Of a stretch of 64,000 nt of DNA, positions 24,907-33,270 are shown in pieces. Made by a program: the position numbers and the translations under genes. The notes under the pieces are model-generated. The model saw nothing but the letters and a program-made list of their open reading frames with translations, was not told the origin of the DNA and made no database searches. The DNA lies in contig NZ_CP017195.1 in NCBI RefSeq assembly GCF_006770285.1, forward strand, positions 124,001-188,000, written 5' to 3'. How positions within the stretch are numbered: the stretch's first letter is position 1; the number at the start of each line of letters is the position of its first letter. This DNA comes from Lactococcus paracarnosus. GTDB lineage: Bacteria; Bacillota; Bacilli; Lactobacillales; Streptococcaceae.

Positions 24907-27708
24907 ATGCTCAGAATCGACCGTGTCTACCAAGCCTTAAGTAAGCTATGGTTTGATAAGACTATAAATGATCTAGAGGAAATGCAAGGGACACCTGCGC
25001 TTGAACTAGCTAAGGCATTAGCAATTAGTCGAGCCAATACAAGTCTAGAACTGAATAAACTTATGCGAGATGGTCGCGTGATCAAGGTGACCACCTACCC
25101 TGTCCGTTTTCTACCTAAGGAAGGCATGGAAGCACTATTAGATAAAACGTTAAACGATGTAACAGAGATTCAAACAGTAGCTGAAATCATCGGTTCTGAT
25201 CAAGACAAGTCAGAAGTCAATACTGATATGAGACGCGCACACTCAAAAAATCCGTTTGATCAAATCATTGGCTACCAGTCAAGCTTAAAAAAAGTGATCT
25301 CCCAAGCTAAAGCAGCTGTTTACTATCCCCCATCGGGCTTGCATATGCTCTTACTGGGTCAGACTGGTACAGGTAAGACTTTCTTTGCGGAAAAAACCTA
25401 TGAGTACTCCCAATATGAGGGGTTACTAGCAGAAGATGCCCCCTTTAAGAGTTTTAACTGCGCAGATTACTATAATAATCCGCAGTTGCTGATGAGTCAA
25501 TTATTTGGCTATGCCAAAGGGGCATTTACAGGGGCAGAAAGTGATCGTGAGGGCTTAGTTGAGAAAGCAGACGGTGGTATTTTACTGCTAGATGAGGTAC
25601 ATCGACTCCCACCAGAAGGTCAAGAAATGCTCTTTTACTTTATAGATAATGGGACATTTAACCGGTTGGGTGAAAGTGGCATCAAAAGACATAGCAAGGT
25701 CTTAATCATCTGTGCGACGACGGAAAATCCAGAGTCAGCCTTATTAAAAACCTTTGTCAGACGGATTCCGATGACGATTCAAATACCTTCTTTGAGTGAG
25801 CGCTCGATCGAGGAACGTGTTGAATTGACAACCTTTTTATTTGGTCAGGAAGCAAAGCGCATCAAGAAAACAATCCGCATTTCGATCGATGTGATTAATG
25901 CGCTTGTGCATGCGACGACTTCTGGGAATGTCGGTCAGTTAAAATCAATGATTCAGCTCGTCTGTGCACAGGCTTTTTTGAAGAGTATTCATCGCTTTGA
26001 GGAAGTAGATATCGACATTCGTAGTCTGCCAGAGGAAATTCGGGAAGACTGGATGAGTAGTCGTGAAAACTTAGCGCGCGCTATGACGATTTCAAAATAT
26101 GTTGATGTCGTGACAGTGATTCATCCTGAAAAGGTAACTGTAGCACCTGCGGCATCTACAGATTATAACATCTATGATGCGCTTGATAAAAAGATGGCCG
26201 TACTGGAAGATGAAGGATTATCTCATACGCGGATCAAACAGACCATGCTCGATGAGTTGCAGTTATATCTGAAAAAGTACGTTAAAAATTATGATAGTAC
26301 GCTAAATCTGCTAAACTTTGTTGACAAATCGATTGTCGACTTTGTCACTGACTTGAAGGGGATTGCTGAAGCAGAAATGGGCGTCAAATTTGATAGACGG
26401 TTTGTTTATTTTTTCGCTATGCACATCGATGCTTATTTTGCGCGTGGGGAAAAAGTCAATCTATTAGTCGAGCAAGAGATTGATCACTTTAAAAAAGACC
26501 ATGGGTTGGCTTATCAAGTGGCGGAACGCTTTAAACTCGAGGTGTTTAACACCTTCCATCATAGTCTACCGGATATAGAAGTTGCTTATTTGGCCATGCT
26601 GCTTGTCAATATGGAAACAGAAAGTACGGACCAAAAAATAGGTATTCTAGTCGCTGCTCATGGTAATAGCACAGCAACATCGATGGTTAATGTCGTCACA
26701 GAATTGTTAGGCGTGGCCCAAATAGACTCACTTGATATGTCACTGGCTATGACGCCTCAAGAGATGTTTGAAGCAGTTGTCGACAAAGTGAAAAAGTTGA
26801 ATATGGGGAAAGGTGTCTTATTATTAGTCGACATGGGTTCCTTGTCTATGATTGAGCCCAAACTAGTTAAAGCAAGTGGGATAGAGGTCAGGATTATCCA
26901 GAATGTCACGACAGTGATGGTCTTAGATGCCGTCCGAAAAGCAGCCTATACGGATAGAACGCTGATGAATGTCTATGATTCAGTTAAACGAGACTTTTTA
27001 GCAGCAGTTCGTGCACAAAAGACCTCTAAAGGTCGGCCAAAAGCAATCGTGTCGATTTGTATGACGGGTTCTGGCACTGCTAAGAAAGTGGAGTCTTTGC
27101 TGAATGATATTGTTGAGCGGACGACAGATGAGGATGTTCGTGTCTTGACCTTATCGGCTTTGAAAATCAAGGAAGATATGCCAAAAATTTTAGCCAATTA
27201 TCAGGTCTTGGCGAGTGTTGGCACCAAAAACCCGAAAATTGAAGCGCCCTATATCTCACTTGAAAAGTTAATCGAAGGAAGTGGCACGAATATGCTGACC
27301 CAGATTTTGACTAAGGGAGAGATGAGTGAGGTCGACAATAAAAGCCAAAATTATGTCATCAGGGATTTATGTGCGGATATGCTTGAGACCCACCTTGTCT
27401 ATTTAAATCCGAGATTGATGTTGGATTTCTTATTAAAATGGACAGATCAAGTCCAGCAGGAATGTCAGATGAATTTTCAGAATGCAACGCTGATTAAATT
27501 GATCATCCACAGTGCTTTTGCCTTTGAGCGTGTCATTAAGGAGGACGCCCTAGCCTATGAGGATATCGCAAGCGAGCCCACGCTTGCCTTGCTACCGATC
27601 GTATCAAAAACACTATTAACGATGGAGGATGGTCTCAACCTACGTTTATCTCAAGGAGAAAAACTCTTCATCTGTGAAATACTTGCTGAGGCAACAAGTG
27701 TTTCATAA
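24907..27708 (+). CDS. LevR/ManR-type sigma-54-dependent PTS-regulated activator
   Basis: A 933-residue activator. In order: an N-terminal winged helix (about 1-75), an AAA+ sigma-54 interaction domain with Walker A GQTGTGKT at 151-158, the sigma-54 contact loop GAFTGA at 205-210 and Walker B GGILLLDEVHRL, then a first PRD, an EIIA-mannose-like domain from about 577 (IGILVAAHGNS), an EIIB-like domain (VSICMTGSGTAKK near 716) and a last PRD to the C-terminus. Phosphorylation of PRD and EIIA/EIIB histidines or cysteines by the PTS tunes such proteins. It should switch on the downstream mannose-family PTS. AAAGGAGAGTT precedes ATG. Confidence 0.95.
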   Translation: MLRIDRVYQALSKLWFDKTINDLEEMQGTPALELAKALAISRANTSLELNKLMRDGRVIKVTTYPVRFLPKEGMEALLDKTLNDVTEIQTVAEIIGSDQDKSEVNTDMRRAHSKNPFDQIIGYQSSLKKVISQAKAAVYYPPSGLHMLLLGQTGTGKTFFAEKTYEYSQYEGLLAEDAPFKSFNCADYYNNPQLLMSQLFGYAKGAFTGAESDREGLVEKADGGILLLDEVHRLPPEGQEMLFYFIDNGTFNRLGESGIKRHSKVLIICATTENPESALLKTFVRRIPMTIQIPSLSERSIEERVELTTFLFGQEAKRIKKTIRISIDVINALVHATTSGNVGQLKSMIQLVCAQAFLKSIHRFEEVDIDIRSLPEEIREDWMSSRENLARAMTISKYVDVVTVIHPEKVTVAPAASTDYNIYDALDKKMAVLEDEGLSHTRIKQTMLDELQLYLKKYVKNYDSTLNLLNFVDKSIVDFVTDLKGIAEAEMGVKFDRRFVYFFAMHIDAYFARGEKVNLLVEQEIDHFKKDHGLAYQVAERFKLEVFNTFHHSLPDIEVAYLAMLLVNMETESTDQKIGILVAAHGNSTATSMVNVVTELLGVAQIDSLDMSLAMTPQEMFEAVVDKVKKLNMGKGVLLLVDMGSLSMIEPKLVKASGIEVRIIQNVTTVMVLDAVRKAAYTDRTLMNVYDSVKRDFLAAVRAQKTSKGRPKAIVSICMTGSGTAKKVESLLNDIVERTTDEDVRVLTLSALKIKEDMPKILANYQVLASVGTKNPKIEAPYISLEKLIEGSGTNMLTQILTKGEMSEVDNKSQNYVIRDLCADMLETHLVYLNPRLMLDFLLKWTDQVQQECQMNFQNATLIKLIIHSAFAFERVIKEDALAYEDIASEPTLALLPIVSKTLLTMEDGLNLRLSQGEKLFICEILAEATSVS

Positions 27709-27791
27709 GTAAAAAAAGTGTTTCAATTTCTTGTCAACTGTTTTAAAGAGTGTTTCTTTTGAAAGATTCCCTCTTTTTTTGTTTCTGAAAC
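27698..27791 (+). promoter_or_regulatory. Repeated GTGTTTC motifs, candidate enhancer sites for the LevR-type activator
   Basis: GTGTTTC occurs at 27698-27704, 27718-27724 and 27750-27756, and the palindrome GTTTCTGAAAC lies at 27781-27791. Spacings of 20, 32 and 31 bp are close to two and three helical turns. They end about 50 bp before the sigma-54 promoter, a usual place for upstream activating sites. Assignment as enhancer is inference. Confidence 0.5.
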
Positions 27792-27839
27792 CCCTTACAA
27801 AATGATGGTTTGAAAATAATTGTGTTAAAAAACACTGTT

Positions 27840-27854
27840 TGGCACACTTCTTGC
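27840..27854 (+). promoter_or_regulatory. Sigma-54 (-24/-12) promoter of the mannose-family PTS
   Basis: TGGCAC at 27840-27845, five bases, TTGC at 27851-27854, preceded by T: an exact match to the -24/-12 consensus. It is 41 bases before the ATG of the EIIA gene. Confidence 0.9.
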
Positions 27855-27894
27855 TCTTATATAAGTGTAAAGAAAAAGAAGAGGAGAAAAAAGT

Positions 27895-28338
27895 ATGACA
27901 GCAATTATTGTCAGTGGGCATGGTCAATTGTCAACAGGCTTACTAGATGCTTTTGAAATGATTTTTGGTCATGACGATAAAATTATCGCTGTACCGTTTT
28001 TGAAAGGTGAAGGTATTCCGCAACTTCAAGACAAGTATCAAGCTGTAATGGCTAAGTTTCCAGATGAACCCATTTTATTTTTAGTAGACGTGTTTGGTGG
28101 CACACCTTATAACTCAGCAGTGCAACTGGTGTTCAATAACCCACTAGCAGATGTTGTGACAGGTGTTAACTTACCCATGCTACTCGAAATCGCAGCAATT
28201 AAAGAATTCAGTGACTTAGATGCGCTTAAGCAACAGTTAAAACTAATCAACCAAGAAGGCTTTAAAATCTTCTCGGAAGTCATTAGCGCAGCTAAGACAA
28301 CAGACCCTATAGATGATGAAGAGGATGATTTATTATGA
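27895..28338 (+). CDS. PTS mannose/fructose/sorbose-family EIIA
   Basis: A 147-residue cytosolic phosphocarrier. The N-terminal strand with VSGHGQLSTG places the phosphorylated His at residue 9, and LFLVDVFGGTPYNSA near 61-75 is the second family signature. It takes phosphate from HPr and hands it to EIIB. It ends in an acidic tail and overlaps the EIIB gene by 4 bases. GAGGAGAAAAAAGT precedes ATG; transcription from the sigma-54 promoter is expected. Confidence 0.95.
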   Translation: MTAIIVSGHGQLSTGLLDAFEMIFGHDDKIIAVPFLKGEGIPQLQDKYQAVMAKFPDEPILFLVDVFGGTPYNSAVQLVFNNPLADVVTGVNLPMLLEIAAIKEFSDLDALKQQLKLINQEGFKIFSEVISAAKTTDPIDDEEDDLL

Positions 28339-28826
28339 AAATTGAACTAGCAAGAATTGATGACCGTTTTATCCATGGACAAGTCTTAACTAAATGGGTA
28401 AAACTTCGCCCAATCGATCGCATTATCATTGTCAGTGATTCAGTTGCTGCAGATGAAATGCGTAAGACATTAGTCTTATCCGTTGCACCAGCCAATGTTG
28501 CGGCAAGTGCTGTATCAGTAGATAAGATGATTCGTGCCTATAAGTCACCTAGATATGCAACGACGACTGCTATGCTATTGTTTGAAAACCCAGCAGATAT
28601 CGTTCGCCTTGTCGAAGGTGGTGTGGATTTGAAAGAAGTCAATGTTGGTGGGATGCGCTTTGATGTTGAACGCAAACAAATTACCAAATCTGTTTCTGTT
28701 ACTGAAACAGACATTGCAGCCTTTAGAAGATTAAAAGAACTGGGATTGAAAAACGAGTTACGTCAGTTACCAGGAGATACATCACAGGACTTCAATGACA
28801 TTCTAGAGGGTGCTTTGAAAAACTGA
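28335..28826 (+). CDS. PTS mannose/fructose/sorbose-family EIIB
   Basis: A 163-residue EIIB. It opens with the family signature ARIDDRFIHGQV, in which His14 is the phosphorylation site, and keeps the usual length. It passes phosphate to the incoming sugar bound at EIIC-EIID. Translationally coupled to EIIA (ATGA) and followed after 44 bases by EIIC. The sugar cannot be decided: mannose, fructose, sorbose and others use this family. Confidence 0.95.
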   Translation: MKIELARIDDRFIHGQVLTKWVKLRPIDRIIIVSDSVAADEMRKTLVLSVAPANVAASAVSVDKMIRAYKSPRYATTTAMLLFENPADIVRLVEGGVDLKEVNVGGMRFDVERKQITKSVSVTETDIAAFRRLKELGLKNELRQLPGDTSQDFNDILEGALKN

Positions 28827-28870
28827 GATCGTCACTAATTATCAATGTTTCCCATTAAAGGAGGAAAAAA

Positions 28871-29665
28871 ATGAGTGTCATTCAAATTGTATTATTACTA
28901 ATTGTTGCGGCAATTACTGGTATAGGATCAGTAGTTGATGAAGCACAAACACATCGCCCATTGGTTGCCTGTACATTAGTCGGGATTGTTTTAGGAGATA
29001 TTCCAACTGGGATTATCCTCGGTGGGACACTAGAGATGATGGCTTTGGGCTGGATGAACGTTGGGCTTGCTATGGCACCTGATACAGCAATTGCTTCAGT
29101 TATCTCCACTATTCTTGTGATTAATTCACACCAAGGGATTGGTCAAGGGATTGCGATTGCAGTTCCCCTTGCAGCAGCTGGTCAAGCTTTGACAATTTTT
29201 GTTAGAACGATTACTGTATTTTTTATTCATAAAGCTGACGACATGGCCAAAAAAGGTAACTATAAAGGGATTGAACGTGCCCACTTGCTAGCCATGAGCT
29301 TGCAGGCCCTACGTGTCATGATTCCAACCTTGATTATTTGTTTAATCTCTGCAACTGCTGTACAACATTTCCTAAGTTCTATTCCAGAAGTCATCACAAG
29401 AGGTCTTCAAATCGGTGGTGGTATCATCGTTGTTGTTGGGTATGCCATGGTGATCAACATGATGGATGTCCCTTACTTGAAACCGTTCATGTATGCTGGT
29501 TTCTTATTTGCAGCCTTTACCAACTTCAACCTTGTTGGTTTTGGTGCCTTAGGCTTAATCGCAGCATTAATCTACCTACAATTAAAATACAATAATCAAC
29601 CACAAGCGCCGATCACACCAGCAGGTGTCGTGTTTGATGATGACGATGATGACTTAGACGCATAG
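28871..29665 (+). CDS. PTS mannose/fructose/sorbose-family EIIC
   Basis: A 264-residue membrane channel subunit with multiple helices. The N-terminal segment (DEAQTHRPLVACTLVGIVLGD) and GGTLEMMALGWMNVGLAMAPD are the usual EIIC family blocks. The C-terminus ends in a striking run of Asp residues (FDDDDDDLDA). AAAGGAGGAAAAAA precedes ATG. It pairs with EIID to form the translocation complex. Confidence 0.94.
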   Translation: MSVIQIVLLLIVAAITGIGSVVDEAQTHRPLVACTLVGIVLGDIPTGIILGGTLEMMALGWMNVGLAMAPDTAIASVISTILVINSHQGIGQGIAIAVPLAAAGQALTIFVRTITVFFIHKADDMAKKGNYKGIERAHLLAMSLQALRVMIPTLIICLISATAVQHFLSSIPEVITRGLQIGGGIIVVVGYAMVINMMDVPYLKPFMYAGFLFAAFTNFNLVGFGALGLIAALIYLQLKYNNQPQAPITPAGVVFDDDDDDLDA

Positions 29666-29676
29666 GAGGAAATAAA

Positions 29677-30501
29677 ATGAGTGAAAAATTATTAACTAAA
29701 AAAGAATTAACAAGTATGTTTCTCCGTTCAAATTTCCTACTTGGGTCTTTCAACTTTGAACGTGTACAATCGCTAGGGTTCTGTTATGTCATGATTCCAG
29801 CCTTGAAAAAAATCTACCCACCAGGTCCAGAACGTGATGATGCCTTGGCGCGTCACTTAGAATGGTTTAATACACAACCTTGGTTGACAGCACCAATTTT
29901 CGGTGTGACAGCAGCCATGGAAGAAGAAAAATCAAAAGGTAGAGATATCGACGGTTCAGCGATTCAAGCCATGAAAATTGGTTTGATGGGACCGATGGCC
30001 GGTGTTGGGGATCCTATTTTCTGGGGCACAGCACGTCCAGTATTTGCAGCCCTCGGTGCTTCTCTAGCCTTGACAGGATCATTAGCAGGCCCACTCCTCT
30101 TCTTCGTCTTGATTAATGCTTTACGCCTGACAGTCAAATATTTTGGTCTCTTCTATGGCTATGAAAAAGGCTTAGAAATTATCAAAGATATGGCTGGTGG
30201 CCGGATCAAGAAATTGACAGAAGGTGCCTCAATCGTTGGGTTGTTTGTCATGGGTGCTTTGATTAGCAAATGGACAAACATCAATATCGTCTTACAAGCA
30301 ACTAAAATGAAAGATGCTGCTGGTAAAGTGAAAATCCAATCTGTTCAAAATGTATTAGACAGCATCATGCCTGGTATGTTAGCACTTGGCTTGACTTTGT
30401 TTGTCGCTTGGTTACTCAAAAAAGGTGTCAACCCACTATTGATCATCATCGTGATCTTTATCGTTGGTATCCTAGGTTACGCTGGTGGCGTGTTGGGATA
30501 A
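29677..30501 (+). CDS. PTS mannose/fructose/sorbose-family EIID
   Basis: A 274-residue EIID subunit with the family start LTKKELTSMFLRSNFLLGSFNFERVQ (residues 6-31), the block EWFNTQPWLTAPIFGVTAAMEE and GLMGPMAGVGDPIFWGT, and C-terminal transmembrane helices. This subunit is unique to the mannose family and assembles with EIIC. It is the last gene of the sigma-54-controlled operon; a strong terminator follows. Confidence 0.95.
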   Translation: MSEKLLTKKELTSMFLRSNFLLGSFNFERVQSLGFCYVMIPALKKIYPPGPERDDALARHLEWFNTQPWLTAPIFGVTAAMEEEKSKGRDIDGSAIQAMKIGLMGPMAGVGDPIFWGTARPVFAALGASLALTGSLAGPLLFFVLINALRLTVKYFGLFYGYEKGLEIIKDMAGGRIKKLTEGASIVGLFVMGALISKWTNINIVLQATKMKDAAGKVKIQSVQNVLDSIMPGMLALGLTLFVAWLLKKGVNPLLIIIVIFIVGILGYAGGVLG

Positions 30502-30530
30502 GCGGATTATCCAAATTTTATATACCTGTT

Positions 30531-30569
30531 AATAGCGTTGCTGACTACTATGGTCGCAACGCTATTTTT
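30531..30569 (+). terminator. Terminator of the mannose-family PTS operon
   Basis: Perfect stem AATAGCGTTGC/GCAACGCTATT around a 13-base loop, then TTTTTA. Confidence 0.9.
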
Positions 30570-30815
30570 ATGTCGTAAAACAGATAAAGCAGTTACACCA
30601 CTAGGCGTTTAGCCTGTTGGTTTAAATAATAAGGATAGGCTACAAAAATCCAGATTTTTAAACCTTATGTTTTGTGAATAATCAATATTTTTGTAAAATA
30701 AAGTGTAGTCTGTTTATTGGCATTTATTAGACTTAATTAATAAAAAATCGCTTGGTCTTGTAGGCTATTGCCTTGCATACGATAAAAGAGTAGACCAGAT
30801 AAGTAAGGGGACAAG
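30570..30815. other. AT-rich gap before the methionine-type importer operon
   Basis: No gene on either strand. Several A/T-rich blocks could hold the operon promoter, but no clear pair of -35 and -10 boxes with good spacing was found, and there is no T-box or S-box structure that I can recognise. The ribosome binding region before 30816 is AAGGGGAC. Confidence 0.4.
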
Positions 30816-31538
30816 ATGATTGAAGTGAAGCATTTATCCAAACAGTATGCCAATCATCTGGCATTAGATGACTTGTCCTTTTCGGTTGCTAAAAATGAGA
30901 TTCTAGGGATTGTTGGTAAAAGTGGATCTGGTAAATCGACCTTGTTAAAACTGATAAACCTGATGGAGATACCAACAAGTGGTCAGATCGTAATTGATGG
31001 TCAGTCGACAGATCAGCTAAGTAACAAACAGATGGCCCAATACAAAGCAAAAATCGGTATGGTCTTTCAACACTATAACTTGTTAGCTAATAAGACGGTT
31101 GCGCAAAATGTCGCCCTGCCCTTGAGGCTAGTCGGTAAAAAAGAGATGGACCGTGTTGCAAGTTTACTTTCCTTTGTTGGGATGGGGGAGAAGGCGGATG
31201 CTTATCCTGCGGATTTATCTGGCGGGGAACAGCAACGGGTGGCGATTGCTAGGGCTTTAGTCAGGCAGCCTGAAATTTTATTATGTGATGAAGCAACCAG
31301 CTCGCTAGATGAGGAAAACACGGCAGCTATCTTGCGCTTACTAAAAAACAGTCATGACACGTTTGGCATTACGATTTTTTTTGTCAGTCATGACCTGGCA
31401 ACCGTTAAGCAACTTTGTGAGCGTGTGCTCGTCCTAGAAGCGGGTCACTTACTGGGAACAGTCGACAATCAGCCGCACCTGGCAGCCGAAGCTACCATGT
31501 CCTATCTGGAAAAAGTGCAAAGGAGGCTTGCTAGATGA
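30816..31538 (+). CDS. metN: MetN-like ABC importer ATPase without the NIL domain
   Basis: A 240-residue ATPase of the methionine uptake transporter family. Walker A GKSGSGKS near 35-42, Q-loop MVFQHYNLL, signature LSGGEQQRV, Walker B ILLCDEATSSLD and switch His in FVSHD are all present. Usual MetN proteins are about 340 residues with a C-terminal NIL/ACT domain through which methionine inhibits transport; that domain is absent, so feedback inhibition should be lacking. It overlaps the permease by 4 bases. Substrate may be methionine, its oxide or another amino acid. Confidence 0.85.
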   Translation: MIEVKHLSKQYANHLALDDLSFSVAKNEILGIVGKSGSGKSTLLKLINLMEIPTSGQIVIDGQSTDQLSNKQMAQYKAKIGMVFQHYNLLANKTVAQNVALPLRLVGKKEMDRVASLLSFVGMGEKADAYPADLSGGEQQRVAIARALVRQPEILLCDEATSSLDEENTAAILRLLKNSHDTFGITIFFVSHDLATVKQLCERVLVLEAGHLLGTVDNQPHLAAEATMSYLEKVQRRLAR

Positions 31539-32206
31539 GCTTCATGACATCGATTCAGTACTACTTGCCAGAGCTGATACTAGCACTTAAAGAAACTGGT
31601 ATCATGATGGGCATTGCCATGACGAGCTGTTTGCTGATTGGCTTGCCTTTAGGGATTGCCATGTTTGACGCCAATCCACAGATTCAGGGGAAGCGTACTA
31701 TCAGGTATTGGCTATTTAATTTTATCGTGACTTTTGTCAGGTCATTTCCTTATTTGCTGTTTGTCATCACCTTAATTCCCCTGACACGGTTTTTACTGGG
31801 GAGAGCCTTTGGTCCTTATCCTGCCTCTTTTTCCTTAAGTCTTATCGGGATTGTCATCTTTGCAAGGTTAGTCGAGCAGGTATTGCTTGATGTCCCTGTC
31901 GCAACCAGGGAGCTAGCTAGTGCATTAGGTGCGACGAAGTGGCAATATATCTGGCATTTTTTATTGGCTGAGGCTAGGAGTGGCTTAGTATTGGGGTATA
32001 CGACGGCAGTCGTCAGTCTCGTCTCCTACTCGACCGTTATGGGAATCATTGGTGGTGGTGGTATTGGCAGTTTTGCGCTCATATACGGCTATCAAAGTTA
32101 TCAATACGGTATTATGGGACTTGCTATCGCGATTATGATTTTTCTTGTCTTCATCATTCAGATGATAGGTAACCAGGTGGCATACAAATTAGATAAACGC
32201 AAGTGA
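31535..32206 (+). CDS. metP: MetI/MetP-like ABC importer permease
   Basis: A 223-residue permease with five to six helices and the coupling motif ELASALGATKWQYIWHFLLAEA (residues 127-148), followed by GGGGIGSFAL, both typical of methionine-family (D-methionine) transporters. Coupled to the ATPase gene by a 4-base overlap; the binding protein gene follows after 98 bases. Works with MetN-like ATPase dimers in the cytoplasmic membrane. Confidence 0.92.
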   Translation: MSFMTSIQYYLPELILALKETGIMMGIAMTSCLLIGLPLGIAMFDANPQIQGKRTIRYWLFNFIVTFVRSFPYLLFVITLIPLTRFLLGRAFGPYPASFSLSLIGIVIFARLVEQVLLDVPVATRELASALGATKWQYIWHFLLAEARSGLVLGYTTAVVSLVSYSTVMGIIGGGGIGSFALIYGYQSYQYGIMGLAIAIMIFLVFIIQMIGNQVAYKLDKRK

Positions 32207-32235
32207 TCTAGGTAATAAAGGAGTGCTATAGCATT

Positions 32236-32256
32236 CTAGTCTATAAAATAGGCTAG
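32236..32256 (+). other. Hairpin between permease and binding-protein genes
   Basis: Inverted repeat CTAGTCTAT/ATAGGCTAG with a 3-base loop and one G-U pair, with no T run. It may be an mRNA processing or stability element that lets the binding protein be made in excess; that role is inference. Confidence 0.4.
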
Positions 32257-32304
32257 TAGTACTCGAATATATATAAATAATAAACAAGAATGGGAGTTTT
32301 AAAA

Positions 32305-33141
32305 ATGAAAAAATGGGTTGTAGCAGTTGCAGTAGCAGGGTTAGGTCTTTCTTTGGCCGCATGTGGGACAAGTAAGGACAAAACCACCAGCAGTAAAAGT
32401 AGTGGCGATAAGTCTGACAAGGTGATTACCGTTGCTAGTCAGACAACACCGATGACAGATGTGGTTAAGCTAGCGGCTAAAGTCGCTAAAGCTGATGGTT
32501 GGGATATCAAACTTGTTCAAGTCACTGATAATGTTGCCTATAATGACATGGTTTCAAGTGGAGAAGCTGATGCGAGTTTTGCTGAGCACAAACCTTACAT
32601 GACAAAATATAATAAAGAAAAACAAGCTAAATTAGTTGCCATCCAACCGATATATAACGCCAAGGTCGGTTTCTATTCTAAGGCGTATAAAACCATTGAT
32701 AAGATTCCTGATGGGAGTAAGGTAGCGATACCAAATGACCCATCAAATCAAGGACGTGCTCTAGCGATTCTTGCTGAACAAAAATTAATAACCTTAACTG
32801 CTGGCGTTGGGGCTAATGGGACGATAAAAGATGTGACGGCCAATCCAAAACATCTAGAGTGGTTACAAGTAGACTTATTGAATTTATCAGAGGCTTATAG
32901 TGAGCCTGGTGTAGCACTTGTTTATAACTACCCAACCTACATCGCTAAACTTGGATTAAAACCATCTGACGCCCTATTTTTAGAAAAGAAGATTGATGAT
33001 CGCTTTGCCATTCAAGTTGTTGCACGAGAAGATAATGAGAAATCAGATAAAATCAAGGCACTTAAAAAAGCAATGACAAGTGAAAAAGTTCGTGACTTTT
33101 TAGAAAAAGAACATAGCGCAACTTTGATCCCAGCTTTTTAA
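32305..33141 (+). CDS. metQ: MetQ-like substrate-binding lipoprotein
   Basis: A 278-residue lipoprotein of the NlpA/MetQ family. Signal peptide with lipobox LAAC (Cys at about 20), then a Ser/Lys-rich linker, then the family block VASQTTPMTDVVKLAAKVAK and AFAEHKPYMTKYNKE, EVDLLNL-like motif near 195, and a C-terminus ending TLIPAF. The ATG at 32305 is preferred over 32290 because GGGAG precedes it at a proper distance. It is anchored outside the membrane and feeds the MetN/MetP pair. Confidence 0.93.
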   Translation: MKKWVVAVAVAGLGLSLAACGTSKDKTTSSKSSGDKSDKVITVASQTTPMTDVVKLAAKVAKADGWDIKLVQVTDNVAYNDMVSSGEADASFAEHKPYMTKYNKEKQAKLVAIQPIYNAKVGFYSKAYKTIDKIPDGSKVAIPNDPSNQGRALAILAEQKLITLTAGVGANGTIKDVTANPKHLEWLQVDLLNLSEAYSEPGVALVYNYPTYIAKLGLKPSDALFLEKKIDDRFAIQVVAREDNEKSDKIKALKKAMTSEKVRDFLEKEHSATLIPAF

Positions 33142-33175
33142 TCAGAGGCTCCCTGTATGAGCAACAGTGATTCAT

Positions 33176-33215
33176 AAAAATAAGCCATCGTCGTAAAGGA
33201 CAATGGCTTATTTTG
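33176..33215. terminator. Bidirectional terminator after metQ
   Basis: Stem AAAATAAGCCAT/ATGGCTTATTTT around a 13-base loop; serves metQ from the left and can serve the MATE gene from the right. Confidence 0.8.
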
Positions 33216-33270
33216 GTTCTGTATAATCTACGGTGGGAGAAATAATGCCTTCATCGTTTTTTTGTAACTG

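Noticed and set aside
27703..27927. Minus-strand frame of 74 codons over the sigma-54 promoter
   Set aside because: It overlaps the promoter and the start of the EIIA gene, has no ribosome binding site and low-complexity composition.
30570..30815. T-box or S-box leader before the methionine-type importer
   Set aside because: No T-box sequence, specifier loop, S-box core or terminator structure could be found in the gap.
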